A stretch of DNA of 24,598 nucleotides from a virus: positions 1 to 24,598 of IMG/VR virus record IMGVR_UViG_3300017781_000125; one strand, written 5' to 3'. The notes under the pieces were generated by a model. The model was given only the letters and a program-made list of their open reading frames with translations, ran no database searches and had not been told where the DNA came from. Position 1 is the first letter of the stretch. Each line of letters begins with the position of its first letter. The position numbers and the translations under genes are program-made. Of the stretch, positions 1 through 7,329 are shown piece after piece.

Positions 1-770
1 ACATCAACATCCCAAGAATTTTGTACCATTAAAGGCACACCATTAAATCTTAATGCTCCAACACCATTTTGTAAATCTGCATAAGCAGCTGTATGTGAAC
101 CATTAGATGCTCTTAATTCTTTTGCATAAGAATCAGCAAAAGCTCTTGAACAGTAAATTACTTGGTTTTCAGCAGTAGCTAATTCAGTAGAACGAGCCGC
201 TAACATAGCCTCTAAATGAGGTATTGTAGCTGTAGAACCTTGAAGTAAAGTTTGAGATGCAGGTAAAGTTCCAGCACCATGAGCAGTATCTAGAGCTTTC
301 CATACACCATTACATAATGCTTGTGTTCCAGCACCATTATCAGAATCTCCCCACCATAAAATAGTAGACATATCTCTCATTATACCTTGTAATACTAATT
401 CAGAAACGATTTCCATAAAGATAGTTCCTGATAAATCATAACGACTTATACCTCTTCTCAATAATTGAGATTTAATGTGAGATAATAAAGCTGTTGATTG
501 TTGTGCGTGTTCAACTTCTAATCTACATAGAGTTAGAGTTATCACATCATTTGCTGATCTTGTATCATCAGCTTGAAAGCATGAAGTATTCATAGCTTTT
601 GTTAAATCTTTAAGTGCTGAGTACCTATCTAATTTTATAGATGCTCCAGACACATCAGAAATAACCTCCATCCCTTTTAGATGGTCATTTTCAAAAAACA
701 ATGGAGATAGGAAATACTTTCTAGCATCTTCTTGACTCCATGTTAAACTTGTGTTAATTACATTTGCCAT
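1..770 (-). CDS. Major capsid protein, N-terminal part (truncated by window edge)
   Basis: The reading frame opens with ATG at 770-768 (MANVINTSLTW...) and stays open for 256 codons to the left edge, so the C-terminus is missing. It lies 13 nt downstream of the protease-scaffold gene on the same strand, which is the usual protease-scaffold-capsid order. The start is preceded by an A-rich tract (GAAAAAAATG) and not by a Shine-Dalgarno sequence. The visible part mixes helical stretches, for example RLEVEHAQQSTALLSHIKSQ, with glycine and serine loops, as expected of a phage capsid shell protein. The identification rests mainly on gene order and general character; an HK97-type fold is inferred. 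It should assemble into the procapsid on the scaffold and be transcribed from the late promoter upstream of the protease. Confidence 0.72.
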   Translation of the reverse strand, partial: MANVINTSLTWSQEDARKYFLSPLFFENDHLKGMEVISDVSGASIKLDRYSALKDLTKAMNTSCFQADDTRSANDVITLTLCRLEVEHAQQSTALLSHIKSQLLRRGISRYDLSGTIFMEIVSELVLQGIMRDMSTILWWGDSDNGAGTQALCNGVWKALDTAHGAGTLPASQTLLQGSTATIPHLEAMLAARSTELATAENQVIYCSRAFADSYAKELRASNGSHTAAYADLQNGVGALRFNGVPLMVQNSWDVD

Positions 771-783
771 TTTTTTCTAATTT

Positions 784-1155
784 TTAATTTTTAAAATAAA
801 TTTTCTTGTCATTTGAGATGCTGTTAGCTAATACATCCCACGCATTTTCAGAATTTACTTCTGGAGTTGGGTTAGGGTCTTTGCTAGGTACTACATCACT
901 TGGAGTTCCCTCCATTTTTGCTACTTTAAAAGTTGAAATTTCATCTTCTAAAGTTGCTATGTAACCATCCTTTTCAACAATTTTGCCATTTAGTTCAACG
1001 ATTGCTTTATTAGACTCTTCAATAGACTCTTCTAAGGCACTCATTTTTTCAACAACAACATCATTATCAAGAATTTTTACTTCTTTTACTTCTGCTCCCT
1101 TTTTATTAAAAAGTTCAGAGATGTAAGTTTTTAAGTTTTCAAACTCATTTTCCAT
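784..1155 (-). CDS. Possible nested scaffold protein from an internal start
   Basis: An in-frame ATG at residue 372 of the protease-scaffold gene opens a 123-residue product, MENEFENLKTY..., that covers only the coiled-coil, acidic C-terminal part. The ATG is preceded by an A-rich tract (AAAAAAGAAAGTAAT), which resembles the start regions of other genes in this window. Lambda makes its scaffold Nu3 from an internal start in the protease gene C, so this arrangement has a precedent. There is no direct evidence that the site is used. Confidence 0.35.
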   Translation of the reverse strand: MENEFENLKTYISELFNKKGAEVKEVKILDNDVVVEKMSALEESIEESNKAIVELNGKIVEKDGYIATLEDEISTFKVAKMEGTPSDVVPSKDPNPTPEVNSENAWDVLANSISNDKKIYFKN

Positions 1156-2268
1156 ATTACTTTCTTTTTTAATGTTATTAAATAAATTACTTACAAGAGT
1201 TTTATTCTTGTAATCATACTTGTTTATATCAAATCTTGCAGCAAGTTTGATTGGTTCTTCAATTTTATCTACAAAACCATTTTCTACTGCCTCCGAACTG
1301 TTAAACCAAGTTTCCTCATTCATCCAAGAACGAATTTGCTCTTCGCTTTTACCACTCTTGGACATATATATACTTACTAGCCTATCACCCATTTTATCCA
1401 TAAGGTCGGCTGCTTTTCTTAAATCTTTTGCATCTCCTACTTCACCACCCCATACATTATGTATCATGTATAAAGAGTTTTCACTCATAGTAACCACATC
1501 ACCTGCCAAAGCAATAACACTAGCCATTGATGCAGCAATACCTTCTATACGAGTTGTAACTTTTTGAGGCATTCTAGATATAGCATCAAATATTGCTAAA
1601 CCATCTACTACAGAACCTCCTGGTGAATTTATTCTTAGAAGAACATTTTTATCTGTTGGAATAGCTTTTATTTCATCTATAAAAGATTTTGCATCTACTC
1701 CATAGTTTCCTATCTCATCATATATCATAACCTCAGTAAAATTACTAGCGGCTACGTTTTTTATATCATACCAATTCATTTTTATTGTATTTTTTATTTT
1801 GGCACTTACCTCATCATGTTCATGGCTATAAGTAAAAAGAATTGTCATTTCTGTGCCATCTTCATCTGTTTGGGTTACATATAACTCCCCAACATCATGT
1901 AAGGTTTTCATGTCAGATTCACTAAAATCATATTTATGATCAAAGTATTCGTTTTTGTATTTTGACTTTTTGTCTATTTGTTCTAATTTTTTTATAGCCC
2001 AATTAATACCACTCGTTCCTCCCCAACAATCGTACATTAATCCTCCACAGCCTTCATCATAAGGAACATCTTTGTGTTGTTGATGTCTTTTAAAACTCGC
2101 CATGCGAGAAATTGTTGATCGGCTTAGCTTTTCTCTTCGTGCCAACTGCCCTGCCCGAGTCCAGCCTACGTTTGTTCCACAACTACTGCCATTTTCTTCT
2201 TTGTACTTGATAGCTCTTTTTGCATTATTAGTTGCAGATTGAGGGTAGTCGTTGTAAGTCTCAGCCAT
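784..2268 (-). CDS. ClpP-type (S14) prohead protease fused to scaffold-like C-terminus
   Basis: The 494-residue protein has three parts. Residues about 5-95 form a conserved-looking module with CGT-VGW-RA-QLA, RMASF-RH and DVPYDEGCGG-LMYDCWGG blocks; its function is unknown to me. Residues about 175-340 are a ClpP-like serine protease: SPGGSVVDGLAIFDAI, GIAASMAS with probable nucleophile Ser247, MIHN with probable His270, and ETWFNSSEAVENGFVD. Residues about 370-494 are a charged coiled coil with a Pro-rich linker, like a scaffolding domain. The enzyme should assemble with the procapsid, then cleave scaffold and itself during maturation. The start at 2268 lies 2 nt after a promoter-like TTATATTGTA box. 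An in-frame ATG at 1155 could give a separate 123-residue scaffold. The capsid gene follows directly. Confidence 0.87.
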   Translation of the reverse strand: MAETYNDYPQSATNNAKRAIKYKEENGSSCGTNVGWTRAGQLARREKLSRSTISRMASFKRHQQHKDVPYDEGCGGLMYDCWGGTSGINWAIKKLEQIDKKSKYKNEYFDHKYDFSESDMKTLHDVGELYVTQTDEDGTEMTILFTYSHEHDEVSAKIKNTIKMNWYDIKNVAASNFTEVMIYDEIGNYGVDAKSFIDEIKAIPTDKNVLLRINSPGGSVVDGLAIFDAISRMPQKVTTRIEGIAASMASVIALAGDVVTMSENSLYMIHNVWGGEVGDAKDLRKAADLMDKMGDRLVSIYMSKSGKSEEQIRSWMNEETWFNSSEAVENGFVDKIEEPIKLAARFDINKYDYKNKTLVSNLFNNIKKESNMENEFENLKTYISELFNKKGAEVKEVKILDNDVVVEKMSALEESIEESNKAIVELNGKIVEKDGYIATLEDEISTFKVAKMEGTPSDVVPSKDPNPTPEVNSENAWDVLANSISNDKKIYFKN

Positions 2269-2270
2269 TT

Positions 2271-2316
2271 TACAATATAACTCATAAAAATTGAATTAGT
2301 TTGGAAATTAGTGGAA
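2271..2316 (-). promoter_or_regulatory. Late promoter for protease-capsid operon, with phased TTCCA repeats
   Basis: Reading the minus strand, TTATATTGTA (2280-2271) ends 2 nt before the protease ATG. Upstream, TTCCA occurs at 2316-2312 and again at 2306-2302, exactly 10 bp apart, the second inside TTCCAAA. The second copy starts 26 bp upstream of the box, the same place as the first copy at the promoter near 22740. The box resembles the Bacteroidota -7 consensus TAnnTTTG. If it is the -7 element, transcription starts at or next to the ATG and the message is leaderless. Confidence 0.6.
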
Positions 2317-2321
2317 TAAAA

Positions 2322-2355
2322 TTTGCATATCTCGTTTTTTGTTCATTACATTGTA
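2322..2355 (+). promoter_or_regulatory. Early promoter P1 (TTTG-N20-TTACATTGTA)
   Basis: TTTG at 2322-2325 is followed after exactly 20 nt by TTACATTGTA at 2346-2355. The same two elements with the same spacing occur at 7330-7363. This fits the Bacteroidota -33/-7 pattern (TTTG and TAnnTTTG). The first early gene starts 22 nt downstream, so unlike the other sites this transcript would carry a short A-rich leader. It is divergent from the late protease promoter and shares its upstream DNA. Confidence 0.6.
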
Positions 2356-2377
2356 GTTCAAATCAAAACAAAACTTT

Positions 2378-2722
2378 ATGAATTTTACCACAAAACTATC
2401 AGGACAAAATGCCACAGCCTTTAATATAACCAAAGAACCCCTTGACTCTACTTCAGAATTTTTAGTTGAATGGGAGTTTGTTGCAGAAATGCGTGAGTGG
2501 GGAGTAAAAGGTATTTATGTATATATAACTAAAGTAGTAGGTTTAGTTTCTGTTGATTATTTAGATAATGACAAAACAAAAGAAATAAATATACATAGTG
2601 ATAATGATAAATGGGATATAGAAACAGAGTTCGCAAGTAATTACGAGCTTGGCGATTGTATTCAACCACAAAGCATTTGTGCAGATATAGAAAGTAATAT
2701 TATAACTGTTTATTTTTACTAA
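2378..2722 (+). CDS. Hypothetical early protein, 114 residues
   Basis: This is the first gene of the plus-strand early block, 22 nt downstream of the P1 -7 box. It encodes a small acidic protein with alternating hydrophobic stretches that look beta-rich (FLVEWEF, GIYVYITKVVGLVSVDYL, NIITVYFY). There is no signal peptide, membrane helix or motif that I recognise. The start context ACAAAACTTTATG is A-rich. First genes of early phage operons often encode host-takeover or defence-counter proteins, but nothing in this sequence identifies such a role. The next gene starts 1 nt after its stop codon. Confidence 0.72.
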   Translation: MNFTTKLSGQNATAFNITKEPLDSTSEFLVEWEFVAEMREWGVKGIYVYITKVVGLVSVDYLDNDKTKEINIHSDNDKWDIETEFASNYELGDCIQPQSICADIESNIITVYFY

Positions 2723-2723
2723 T

Positions 2724-3020
2724 ATGAGTTACGATAATTATAAATTAAGCAACCCTATAGATGATGGGTTTTATAAAGGCATGGTAAGTAGATGTTGTGG
2801 TGCTGAAATAGGCACTACTAACATAAGTAACTGTTGTTCTTCTAAAGTATATGAAGAAACAGATATATGTAGAGAATGTAATGAACACGCTGATTTAGAT
2901 GAAGAGTGTTGTTTAGAATGTGGCGATTCATGTGAAACAATAGAAGATTATGAATACATAGCCTTAGAGAGAGAAAGTAGAGAGGAAATGATGCGAGATG
3001 GTGCAAAAGATGAATATTAA
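2724..3020 (+). CDS. Small acidic cysteine-rich, probably zinc-binding protein
   Basis: The 98-residue product carries several cysteine pairs: RCCGAEI near residue 24, NCCSS near 37, DICREC near 48, an intervening NEH, then ECCLEC near 62 and a further Cys (DSC). The spacing suggests one or two zinc ribbons, the first beginning with the common CCGAE form. The C-terminus is charged and probably helical. Zinc ribbons of this kind may bind nucleic acid or host transcription proteins, but the function is unknown. It starts 1 nt after the stop of the preceding gene, so the two are probably co-transcribed and coupled. Confidence 0.72.
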   Translation: MSYDNYKLSNPIDDGFYKGMVSRCCGAEIGTTNISNCCSSKVYEETDICRECNEHADLDEECCLECGDSCETIEDYEYIALERESREEMMRDGAKDEY

Positions 3021-3033
3021 CTAAAATTAAATT

Positions 3034-3207
3034 ATGTCAAAAATTAAAGAAGTAGTGGATTTACAATTAGAAAGAGAAGATGAGGTGGCAAAATACTATT
3101 CACAAGTATATAAAGTTGCAGGTTACATGGGAGTAGAAAAAATATGCCTTGAATTAATTAAAGCGAATGTTAAATTAAATAAAAATAAAAATGACAAAGG
3201 AAACTAA
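3034..3207 (+). CDS. Small hypothetical protein, 57 residues
   Basis: ATG at 3034 opens a 57-codon frame (MSKIKEVVDLQLERED...) that ends with TAA at 3205-3207, overlapping the next gene by 17 nt. It fills what would otherwise be a 170-nt gap in a tightly packed operon, and its start follows an A-rich tract (CTAAAATTAAATTATG). The product is charged and predicted helical, with no motif that I recognise. Gene packing, coding-like composition and the start context support it. Confidence 0.6.
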   Translation: MSKIKEVVDLQLEREDEVAKYYSQVYKVAGYMGVEKICLELIKANVKLNKNKNDKGN

Positions 3208-3586
3208 AAAAGAAACACTAAAAAGATTATTTCTAGCTTGTAATCTTGTAAAAGAGGATGTATTTAAACACAAGCACTATACAATAATAACAAGAGCAGG
3301 TATTGACAAAATAATGGCTGCAAATCAAATAGAAATTCAATACGATATAGTAAATTTATCTGAAGATCATAGCCATTGTCTTATAAAAGCTCTAGGCAAA
3401 AAAGGAGATAAAGTAATACAAACATTTGGTGAGTCATCACCTAAAAACAATAGTAACGCATATCCTGTTGCTATGGCTGAAAAAAGAGCAAAGTCTAGAA
3501 TAGTTCTTATGTTAGCTGGGTTTTATGAGCATGGCATATTTAGTGAAGATGAGGCAGATGATTTTGCAAGTTCAAACCCTAACTAA
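3191..3586 (+). CDS. Early protein, possibly recombination-related (Rad52/ERF-like features)
   Basis: The 131-residue protein has an N-terminal helical part, a central ITRAGIDKIMAAN block and a C-terminal AMAEKRAKSRIVLMLAGFYEHG stretch followed by an acidic SEDEADDF tail. The AEKRAKSR-type helix near a central sheet resembles the last helix of small phage single-strand annealing proteins, where basic residues contact DNA; this is a weak analogy, not a firm assignment. The position just upstream of replication genes fits a DNA-metabolism role. Its start context, AAATAAAAATG, is typical of this genome. The stop and the next start share an A (TAATG). Confidence 0.5.
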   Translation: MTKETKKETLKRLFLACNLVKEDVFKHKHYTIITRAGIDKIMAANQIEIQYDIVNLSEDHSHCLIKALGKKGDKVIQTFGESSPKNNSNAYPVAMAEKRAKSRIVLMLAGFYEHGIFSEDEADDFASSNPN

Positions 3587-3828
3587 TGGAAGAGAACGAT
3601 TGGATAGATGATGTTTTAGATGATGAAGAGTGTTCTCTATATCAAATAGGAAAAATAGAAAGCCTATTAGTAACATCAGCATCCAACATATATTATGAGA
3701 ATATTAATTTAGAAACATTAACATACAATGAGGCAGAGGCTATCATACAAGACTTATACACGAACAACTGCACTACAGATACTAGAGAGCAATTTAAACA
3801 AATGTCTAGAGCAGGGGTATTTAAATAA
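3586..3828 (+). CDS. Hypothetical acidic protein, 80 residues
   Basis: The gene begins at a TAATG junction with the upstream gene, so its translation is probably coupled. The product has a very acidic N-terminus (MEENDWIDDVLDDEE), a helical centre (QIGKIESLLVTSA) and ends REQFKQMSRAGVFK. No family is recognised. Its last 101 nt also encode the start of the next protein in the +1 frame, an unusually long overlap for this window. Confidence 0.65.
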   Translation: MEENDWIDDVLDDEECSLYQIGKIESLLVTSASNIYYENINLETLTYNEAEAIIQDLYTNNCTTDTREQFKQMSRAGVFK

Positions 3829-4270
3829 TTGGGATAAAGTAAAAAATGTTATAAGAATTAACAAAGAATTTGTAAAAGATGTAATTCCTATAGGTACTAA
3901 AACATACATACCATTAACAGATTTTATAATTTTTTTAGAAATAGTTCCTGAAGAATTATGGTGCGGTTCTCCAGTTTTTTATTACGACATAGATAGATTT
4001 TGTTGGGATGCTTTAGGTTTTTTGGGAGAAAAAATTCATAAGTCTACAGTTAGAACTAAATACTTACAATTATGTTTTGCCAAACTAGATATAAGCATAT
4101 CAGAGGTTTTAGATAATGAAGAAGATTTGTTCTTAAAATATAAAAACAACAAAGAAAGATTTTTAGCAGCCATAGGTTATGTAGCCCAAAGGCTAACAAA
4201 AGCAGATTTAAAACAAATATTAATTAAAGCAAAAAAATTAAGTGATGAAAGATTTAATATCTCTGAGTAG
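3728..4270 (+). CDS. Hypothetical early protein, 180 residues
   Basis: The only ATG available to this frame before the conserved-looking body is at 3728, which places its first 34 codons inside the preceding gene. The start context (CATTAACATACAATG) is A-rich and acceptable. The protein looks mostly helical and ends KADLKQILIKAKKLSDERFNISE; no catalytic motif or membrane segment was seen. Its 3' end overlaps the next gene by 26 nt. It sits among replication genes, but nothing in the sequence gives a function. A +1 ribosomal shift from the upstream gene is an alternative way to express it, with no specific supporting signal. Confidence 0.62.
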   Translation: MRQRLSYKTYTRTTALQILESNLNKCLEQGYLNNWDKVKNVIRINKEFVKDVIPIGTKTYIPLTDFIIFLEIVPEELWCGSPVFYYDIDRFCWDALGFLGEKIHKSTVRTKYLQLCFAKLDISISEVLDNEEDLFLKYKNNKERFLAAIGYVAQRLTKADLKQILIKAKKLSDERFNISE

Positions 4271-4670
4271 TACAGAAGAGGCTATGTTTAATTTAGTTTC
4301 TGTATGTAGTAATTTAAGCTACAGACAAATAAAAGCAAAAAGTAACGAACAAAAATATGTTATGCCAAGAAGTGTATTATCTATTTTATTATTAGAAGAA
4401 AATATACCTGCTAATAGAATAGCTTTAATTCTTGGTAAAAATCATTCTTCAATATTAAGCTATAAAAGAAAGCATGATATAAATATGCAATATTACAAAC
4501 CTTATAGAGAATTATATGAAGAGTGTAAGGATGAATATTATACAACCTTTAGAGCAGCAAAAGTAGATTCAATGGCTGATCAAATAAAAAATTTACAGAA
4601 AAATATAAAAAAACTTCAAAGAAATATGAAGAGAGTAAATGAGTATGAAAAAAGTAAAACTAACTATTAA
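4245..4670 (+). CDS. DnaA domain IV-like DNA-binding protein
   Basis: Residues about 24-78 (SYRQIKAKS...MPRSVLSILLL...IPANRIALILGKNHSSILSYKRKH) resemble the C-terminal DnaA-box-binding domain of DnaA. The GKNHSSILSYKRKH segment corresponds to the GRDHTTVLHACRKI signature. There is no AAA+ domain, so this is a stand-alone DNA-binding module. The C-terminus (MADQIKNLQKNIKKLQRNMKRVNEYEKS) is a basic coiled coil. It may recognise the phage origin or DnaA boxes, which is inferred. The frame also allows a GTG at 4242, but ATG at 4245 is preferred. The gene overlaps its upstream neighbour by 26 nt. Confidence 0.6.
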   Translation: MKDLISLSSTEEAMFNLVSVCSNLSYRQIKAKSNEQKYVMPRSVLSILLLEENIPANRIALILGKNHSSILSYKRKHDINMQYYKPYRELYEECKDEYYTTFRAAKVDSMADQIKNLQKNIKKLQRNMKRVNEYEKSKTNY

Positions 4671-4686
4671 TTAAATTATTACAAAA

Positions 4687-4956
4687 ATGGACAAACAAAA
4701 GCAGTATATAAATGGCATGATTATTAAAGAAAAAACTTTTGATAATGGTGGCACACAATTAAAAATGAGTATAAAAACTACAGATTTAATTGAACAATTA
4801 AACAAACTAAATGATGAAGGTTGGGTAAATTTAATTGTAGCCAGAAGGCAAAACCCAAGTGAAACAGGCGTAACACATTATGTTTATGTAGATACTTGGA
4901 AACCTACAAAGAAAAAAGCTATACAAGTAAGTACAGAAGATGACTTGCCATTCTAA
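4687..4956 (+). CDS. Small SSB-like protein with DDLPF tail
   Basis: The 89-residue protein has a beta-rich body (YINGMIIKEKTFDNGGTQLKMSIK... GWVNLIVARRQNPSETGVTHYVYVDTWKP), a lysine-rich linker and a C-terminus ending TEDDLPF. Bacterial single-stranded DNA-binding proteins end in an acidic DDIPF-type tail that recruits partners; here the same tail type ends a short, probable OB-fold-like protein. Its place between the DnaA-like gene and the replisome organiser fits a role in replication. It is shorter than classical SSBs, so SSB function is inferred. Start context: TTACAAAAATG. Confidence 0.58.
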   Translation: MDKQKQYINGMIIKEKTFDNGGTQLKMSIKTTDLIEQLNKLNDEGWVNLIVARRQNPSETGVTHYVYVDTWKPTKKKAIQVSTEDDLPF

Positions 4957-5050
4957 ATAACCTTAAATGAGGGGAGTAGGCAACTACTGCCAACCTAATA
5001 TTAATATTATTAAATGTTTTTTTGCTCCCCTTATTTTTAAAACTATATAA
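4957..5050 (+). ncRNA. Intergenic structured RNA element or attenuator candidate
   Basis: The gap between the SSB-like and organiser genes holds nested complementary segments: AGGGG (4970-4974) can pair with CCCCT (5027-5031). Directly inside is a perfect hairpin AGTAG-GCAA-CTACT (4975-4988) with a GNRA-type tetraloop. The palindrome AATATTAATATT and a T7 run lie between the arms, and TTATTTTT follows the outer arm. This could be an attenuator, a terminator with read-through or a cis-regulatory RNA. The GC-rich arms stand out against AT-rich surroundings. Transcription is unproven. Confidence 0.35.
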
Positions 5051-5632
5051 ATGACAGAAACACCAAATTATTGGGCTAACCTACCAGCTAACGTAAGATA
5101 CAGTGATAAAATAAATCCTATGGAAAGATTGCTTTATGCAGAGATAACTGCTCTAAGCAACTATAAAGGATATTGTTGGGCTAGTAATAAGTATTTTGGT
5201 AAGATATTTAAAAAACATCCTAATAGTATAAGCAGAAATTTATCAAAACTTGCCTTACATAAATTTATAAAAATACAAATAGTCAAGACAGGTAATCATG
5301 TGGAAAGCAGAAGAATATCTATAGCTGATAACCCTAAACAAAATTGTGAAGTACCCATTAACAAAAATGTTAAGTATAATAATAAAAAAGAAAAAGAGCT
5401 TTTATTTGAAGAGTTTTGGAATAATTATAATTATAAAAAAAGCAGAAAATTATGTTATGCCAAATTTATGAAACTAAACATTGAAACTTGCAAAAAATGT
5501 GTTAGTTCTGCTACAATATATACTGATTCAATAAAAGATATAAAGTTTAAAAAACATCCTGCAACTTGGTTAAATCAAGGCTGTTGGGATGATGAGTTTG
5601 AACAAAGCAACAATGATAAAATGGTATATTAA
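5051..5632 (+). CDS. Winged-helix replisome organiser / helicase-loader-like protein
   Basis: The N-terminal 75 residues (NYWANLPANVRYSD...NPMERLLYAEITALSN...NKYFGKIF...SISRNLSKL) form a winged-helix domain like that of phage replication initiators. The C-terminal part carries FEEFWNNYNYKKSRKLCYAKFMKLN and HPATWLNQGCWDDEFE, a pattern common to phage DnaD- or O-like replication proteins that bring the helicase to the origin. A short polar linker joins the two. The primase-helicase gene follows directly at a TAATG junction, so the two products are probably made together. The gene sits just after the structured gap and may be controlled by it. Confidence 0.7.
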   Translation: MTETPNYWANLPANVRYSDKINPMERLLYAEITALSNYKGYCWASNKYFGKIFKKHPNSISRNLSKLALHKFIKIQIVKTGNHVESRRISIADNPKQNCEVPINKNVKYNNKKEKELLFEEFWNNYNYKKSRKLCYAKFMKLNIETCKKCVSSATIYTDSIKDIKFKKHPATWLNQGCWDDEFEQSNNDKMVY

Positions 5633-7329
5633 TGACATTTTACGACTATGGCATACAAATAAAAAAGTCTTCAGGGCAAGTAAAAACTAAGTGTCCTAAG
5701 TGTTCACATGAACGTAAAAAAAAGTCTGATCCTTGTTTATCTGTAAACATAGATGATGGCGTTTGGAATTGCCATAACTGCGGTTGGAATGGTGCTATTA
5801 AAAAACAAAACAACTATATGCAAGAAAAAATATATGTAACTCCAAAATCAACTAAAGATATGTTTGACTATTCAGAGAAATTTATTGAATGGTTTGCAAA
5901 TAGAGGCATATCTAAAAGCACTTTAATTCAAAATAGAGTTGGTGAAGGAAATGAATATATGCCACAAGTTGGCAAAGAAGTAAAAACAATACAATTTAAA
6001 TATTATAGAGATAGTTCTTTAGTAAATATAAAGTATAGAGATGGTGCAAAAAACTTTAAATTAGTAAAAGATGCAGAACGAATTATGTATGGTATTGATG
6101 ATTTACTTGGGAAGAAAGAGGCAATAATAGTTGAAGGTGAATTAGACAAATTAGCTTTTTATGAGGCAGGATTTAAAAATTGTGTTTCAGTTCCAAATGG
6201 TGCTAGTAATTTAAAAATGGAATATTTAAAAGATTTTCCAACTAATATAGATAGAGTATACATAGCTGTTGATAGTGATGAGCCTGGACAAAAATTACAA
6301 GAAGAGTTAGCAAGAAGAATAGGTAGAGATGTTTGTTATAGAGTTACATATCCAAATGATTGTAAAGATATAAATGAAGTTCTTATAAAAAATAAATCTT
6401 TTGGAGTAAAAGATTGTATAAGTAAAGCACAAGCATATCCTTTAGATGGCGTTTTAAATGTAAATGATTTTGATTTAGATATAGATACCTTATATGATAA
6501 TGGTTTACAAAGAGGTGAAACAGTAGGGCATGAAAAATTTGATCAGTTATTTAGTTTTGCATCATCACAATTAACTGTAGTTACAGGCATACCTACACAT
6601 GGTAAAAGTAATTTTTTAGAACATATTTGTATAAAATTATCATCAAAACACAAATGGAAATTTGGGGTTTTTAGTCCTGAACATTTTCCTATGCAATTAC
6701 ACTTTTCAGTTCTTGCAGAAAAACTTATGGGTAAGTCTTTTAGAAAAGCCACTAAGTATGAAAGAATGAGTAAAGAGGATTTAGACATAGCAAAAAGATT
6801 TATATCTGAACACTATCATTGGATTCGCCCAGATGGAGATGTATATACTATTGATGCAATATTAGAATCAGCAAAAGGTTTAATTAGAAGGCATGGTATT
6901 AACGCATTAATAATAGATCCTTACAATAAAATTGATGCAAATATAGGCTCACAATCAGAAACTAATTTTATAAATAAATTTCTTACAAAACTTACAATAT
7001 TCAAACAAAAATATGATATACATATATTTTTAGTAGCACACCCTCGTAAAATGCAAAAAAAAGATAATGGTTATTATGAAGTTCCAAGTTTATATGATGT
7101 AGCAGGTAGTGCAAACTTTTACAATCAAGTAGATAATGGCATTTCTGTATATAGAGATTTTAAAAACTCCCTAACAAGCGTGTATGTGCAGAAAGTTAAA
7201 TTTAGACATATAGGCGAATTAGGTTATGCTCAATTTAAATATAACATACAAAATGGTAGATATAGTGAGGTTGGCGAACACTTGGATAATGATACTTACA
7301 TTAGTGATAAACAAGAAACAATGTTATAA
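5632..7329 (+). CDS. Bifunctional primase-helicase (T7 gp4 / Twinkle-like)
   Basis: The 565-residue protein has the full replicative primase-helicase layout. An N-terminal zinc ribbon uses Cys21, Cys24, Cys47 and Cys50 (CPKC...CHNC). A TOPRIM domain has IIVEGELDK (Glu168) and YIAVDSDEPGQ (Asp214, Asp216). The DnaB-like RecA domain has Walker A GIPTHGKS (319-326), Walker B LIIDP (426-430) and a LVAHPRK motif near 467-473. It should unwind DNA 5'-3' and prime the lagging strand at the phage fork. It starts at a TAATG junction after the organiser gene. It is the last gene before the internal promoter at 7330. Confidence 0.92.
   Translation: MTFYDYGIQIKKSSGQVKTKCPKCSHERKKKSDPCLSVNIDDGVWNCHNCGWNGAIKKQNNYMQEKIYVTPKSTKDMFDYSEKFIEWFANRGISKSTLIQNRVGEGNEYMPQVGKEVKTIQFKYYRDSSLVNIKYRDGAKNFKLVKDAERIMYGIDDLLGKKEAIIVEGELDKLAFYEAGFKNCVSVPNGASNLKMEYLKDFPTNIDRVYIAVDSDEPGQKLQEELARRIGRDVCYRVTYPNDCKDINEVLIKNKSFGVKDCISKAQAYPLDGVLNVNDFDLDIDTLYDNGLQRGETVGHEKFDQLFSFASSQLTVVTGIPTHGKSNFLEHICIKLSSKHKWKFGVFSPEHFPMQLHFSVLAEKLMGKSFRKATKYERMSKEDLDIAKRFISEHYHWIRPDGDVYTIDAILESAKGLIRRHGINALIIDPYNKIDANIGSQSETNFINKFLTKLTIFKQKYDIHIFLVAHPRKMQKKDNGYYEVPSLYDVAGSANFYNQVDNGISVYRDFKNSLTSVYVQKVKFRHIGELGYAQFKYNIQNGRYSEVGEHLDNDTYISDKQETML

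Noticed and set aside
4242-4244. GTG start for the DnaA-like gene
   Set aside because: ATG follows immediately at 4245 and is the more usual start.
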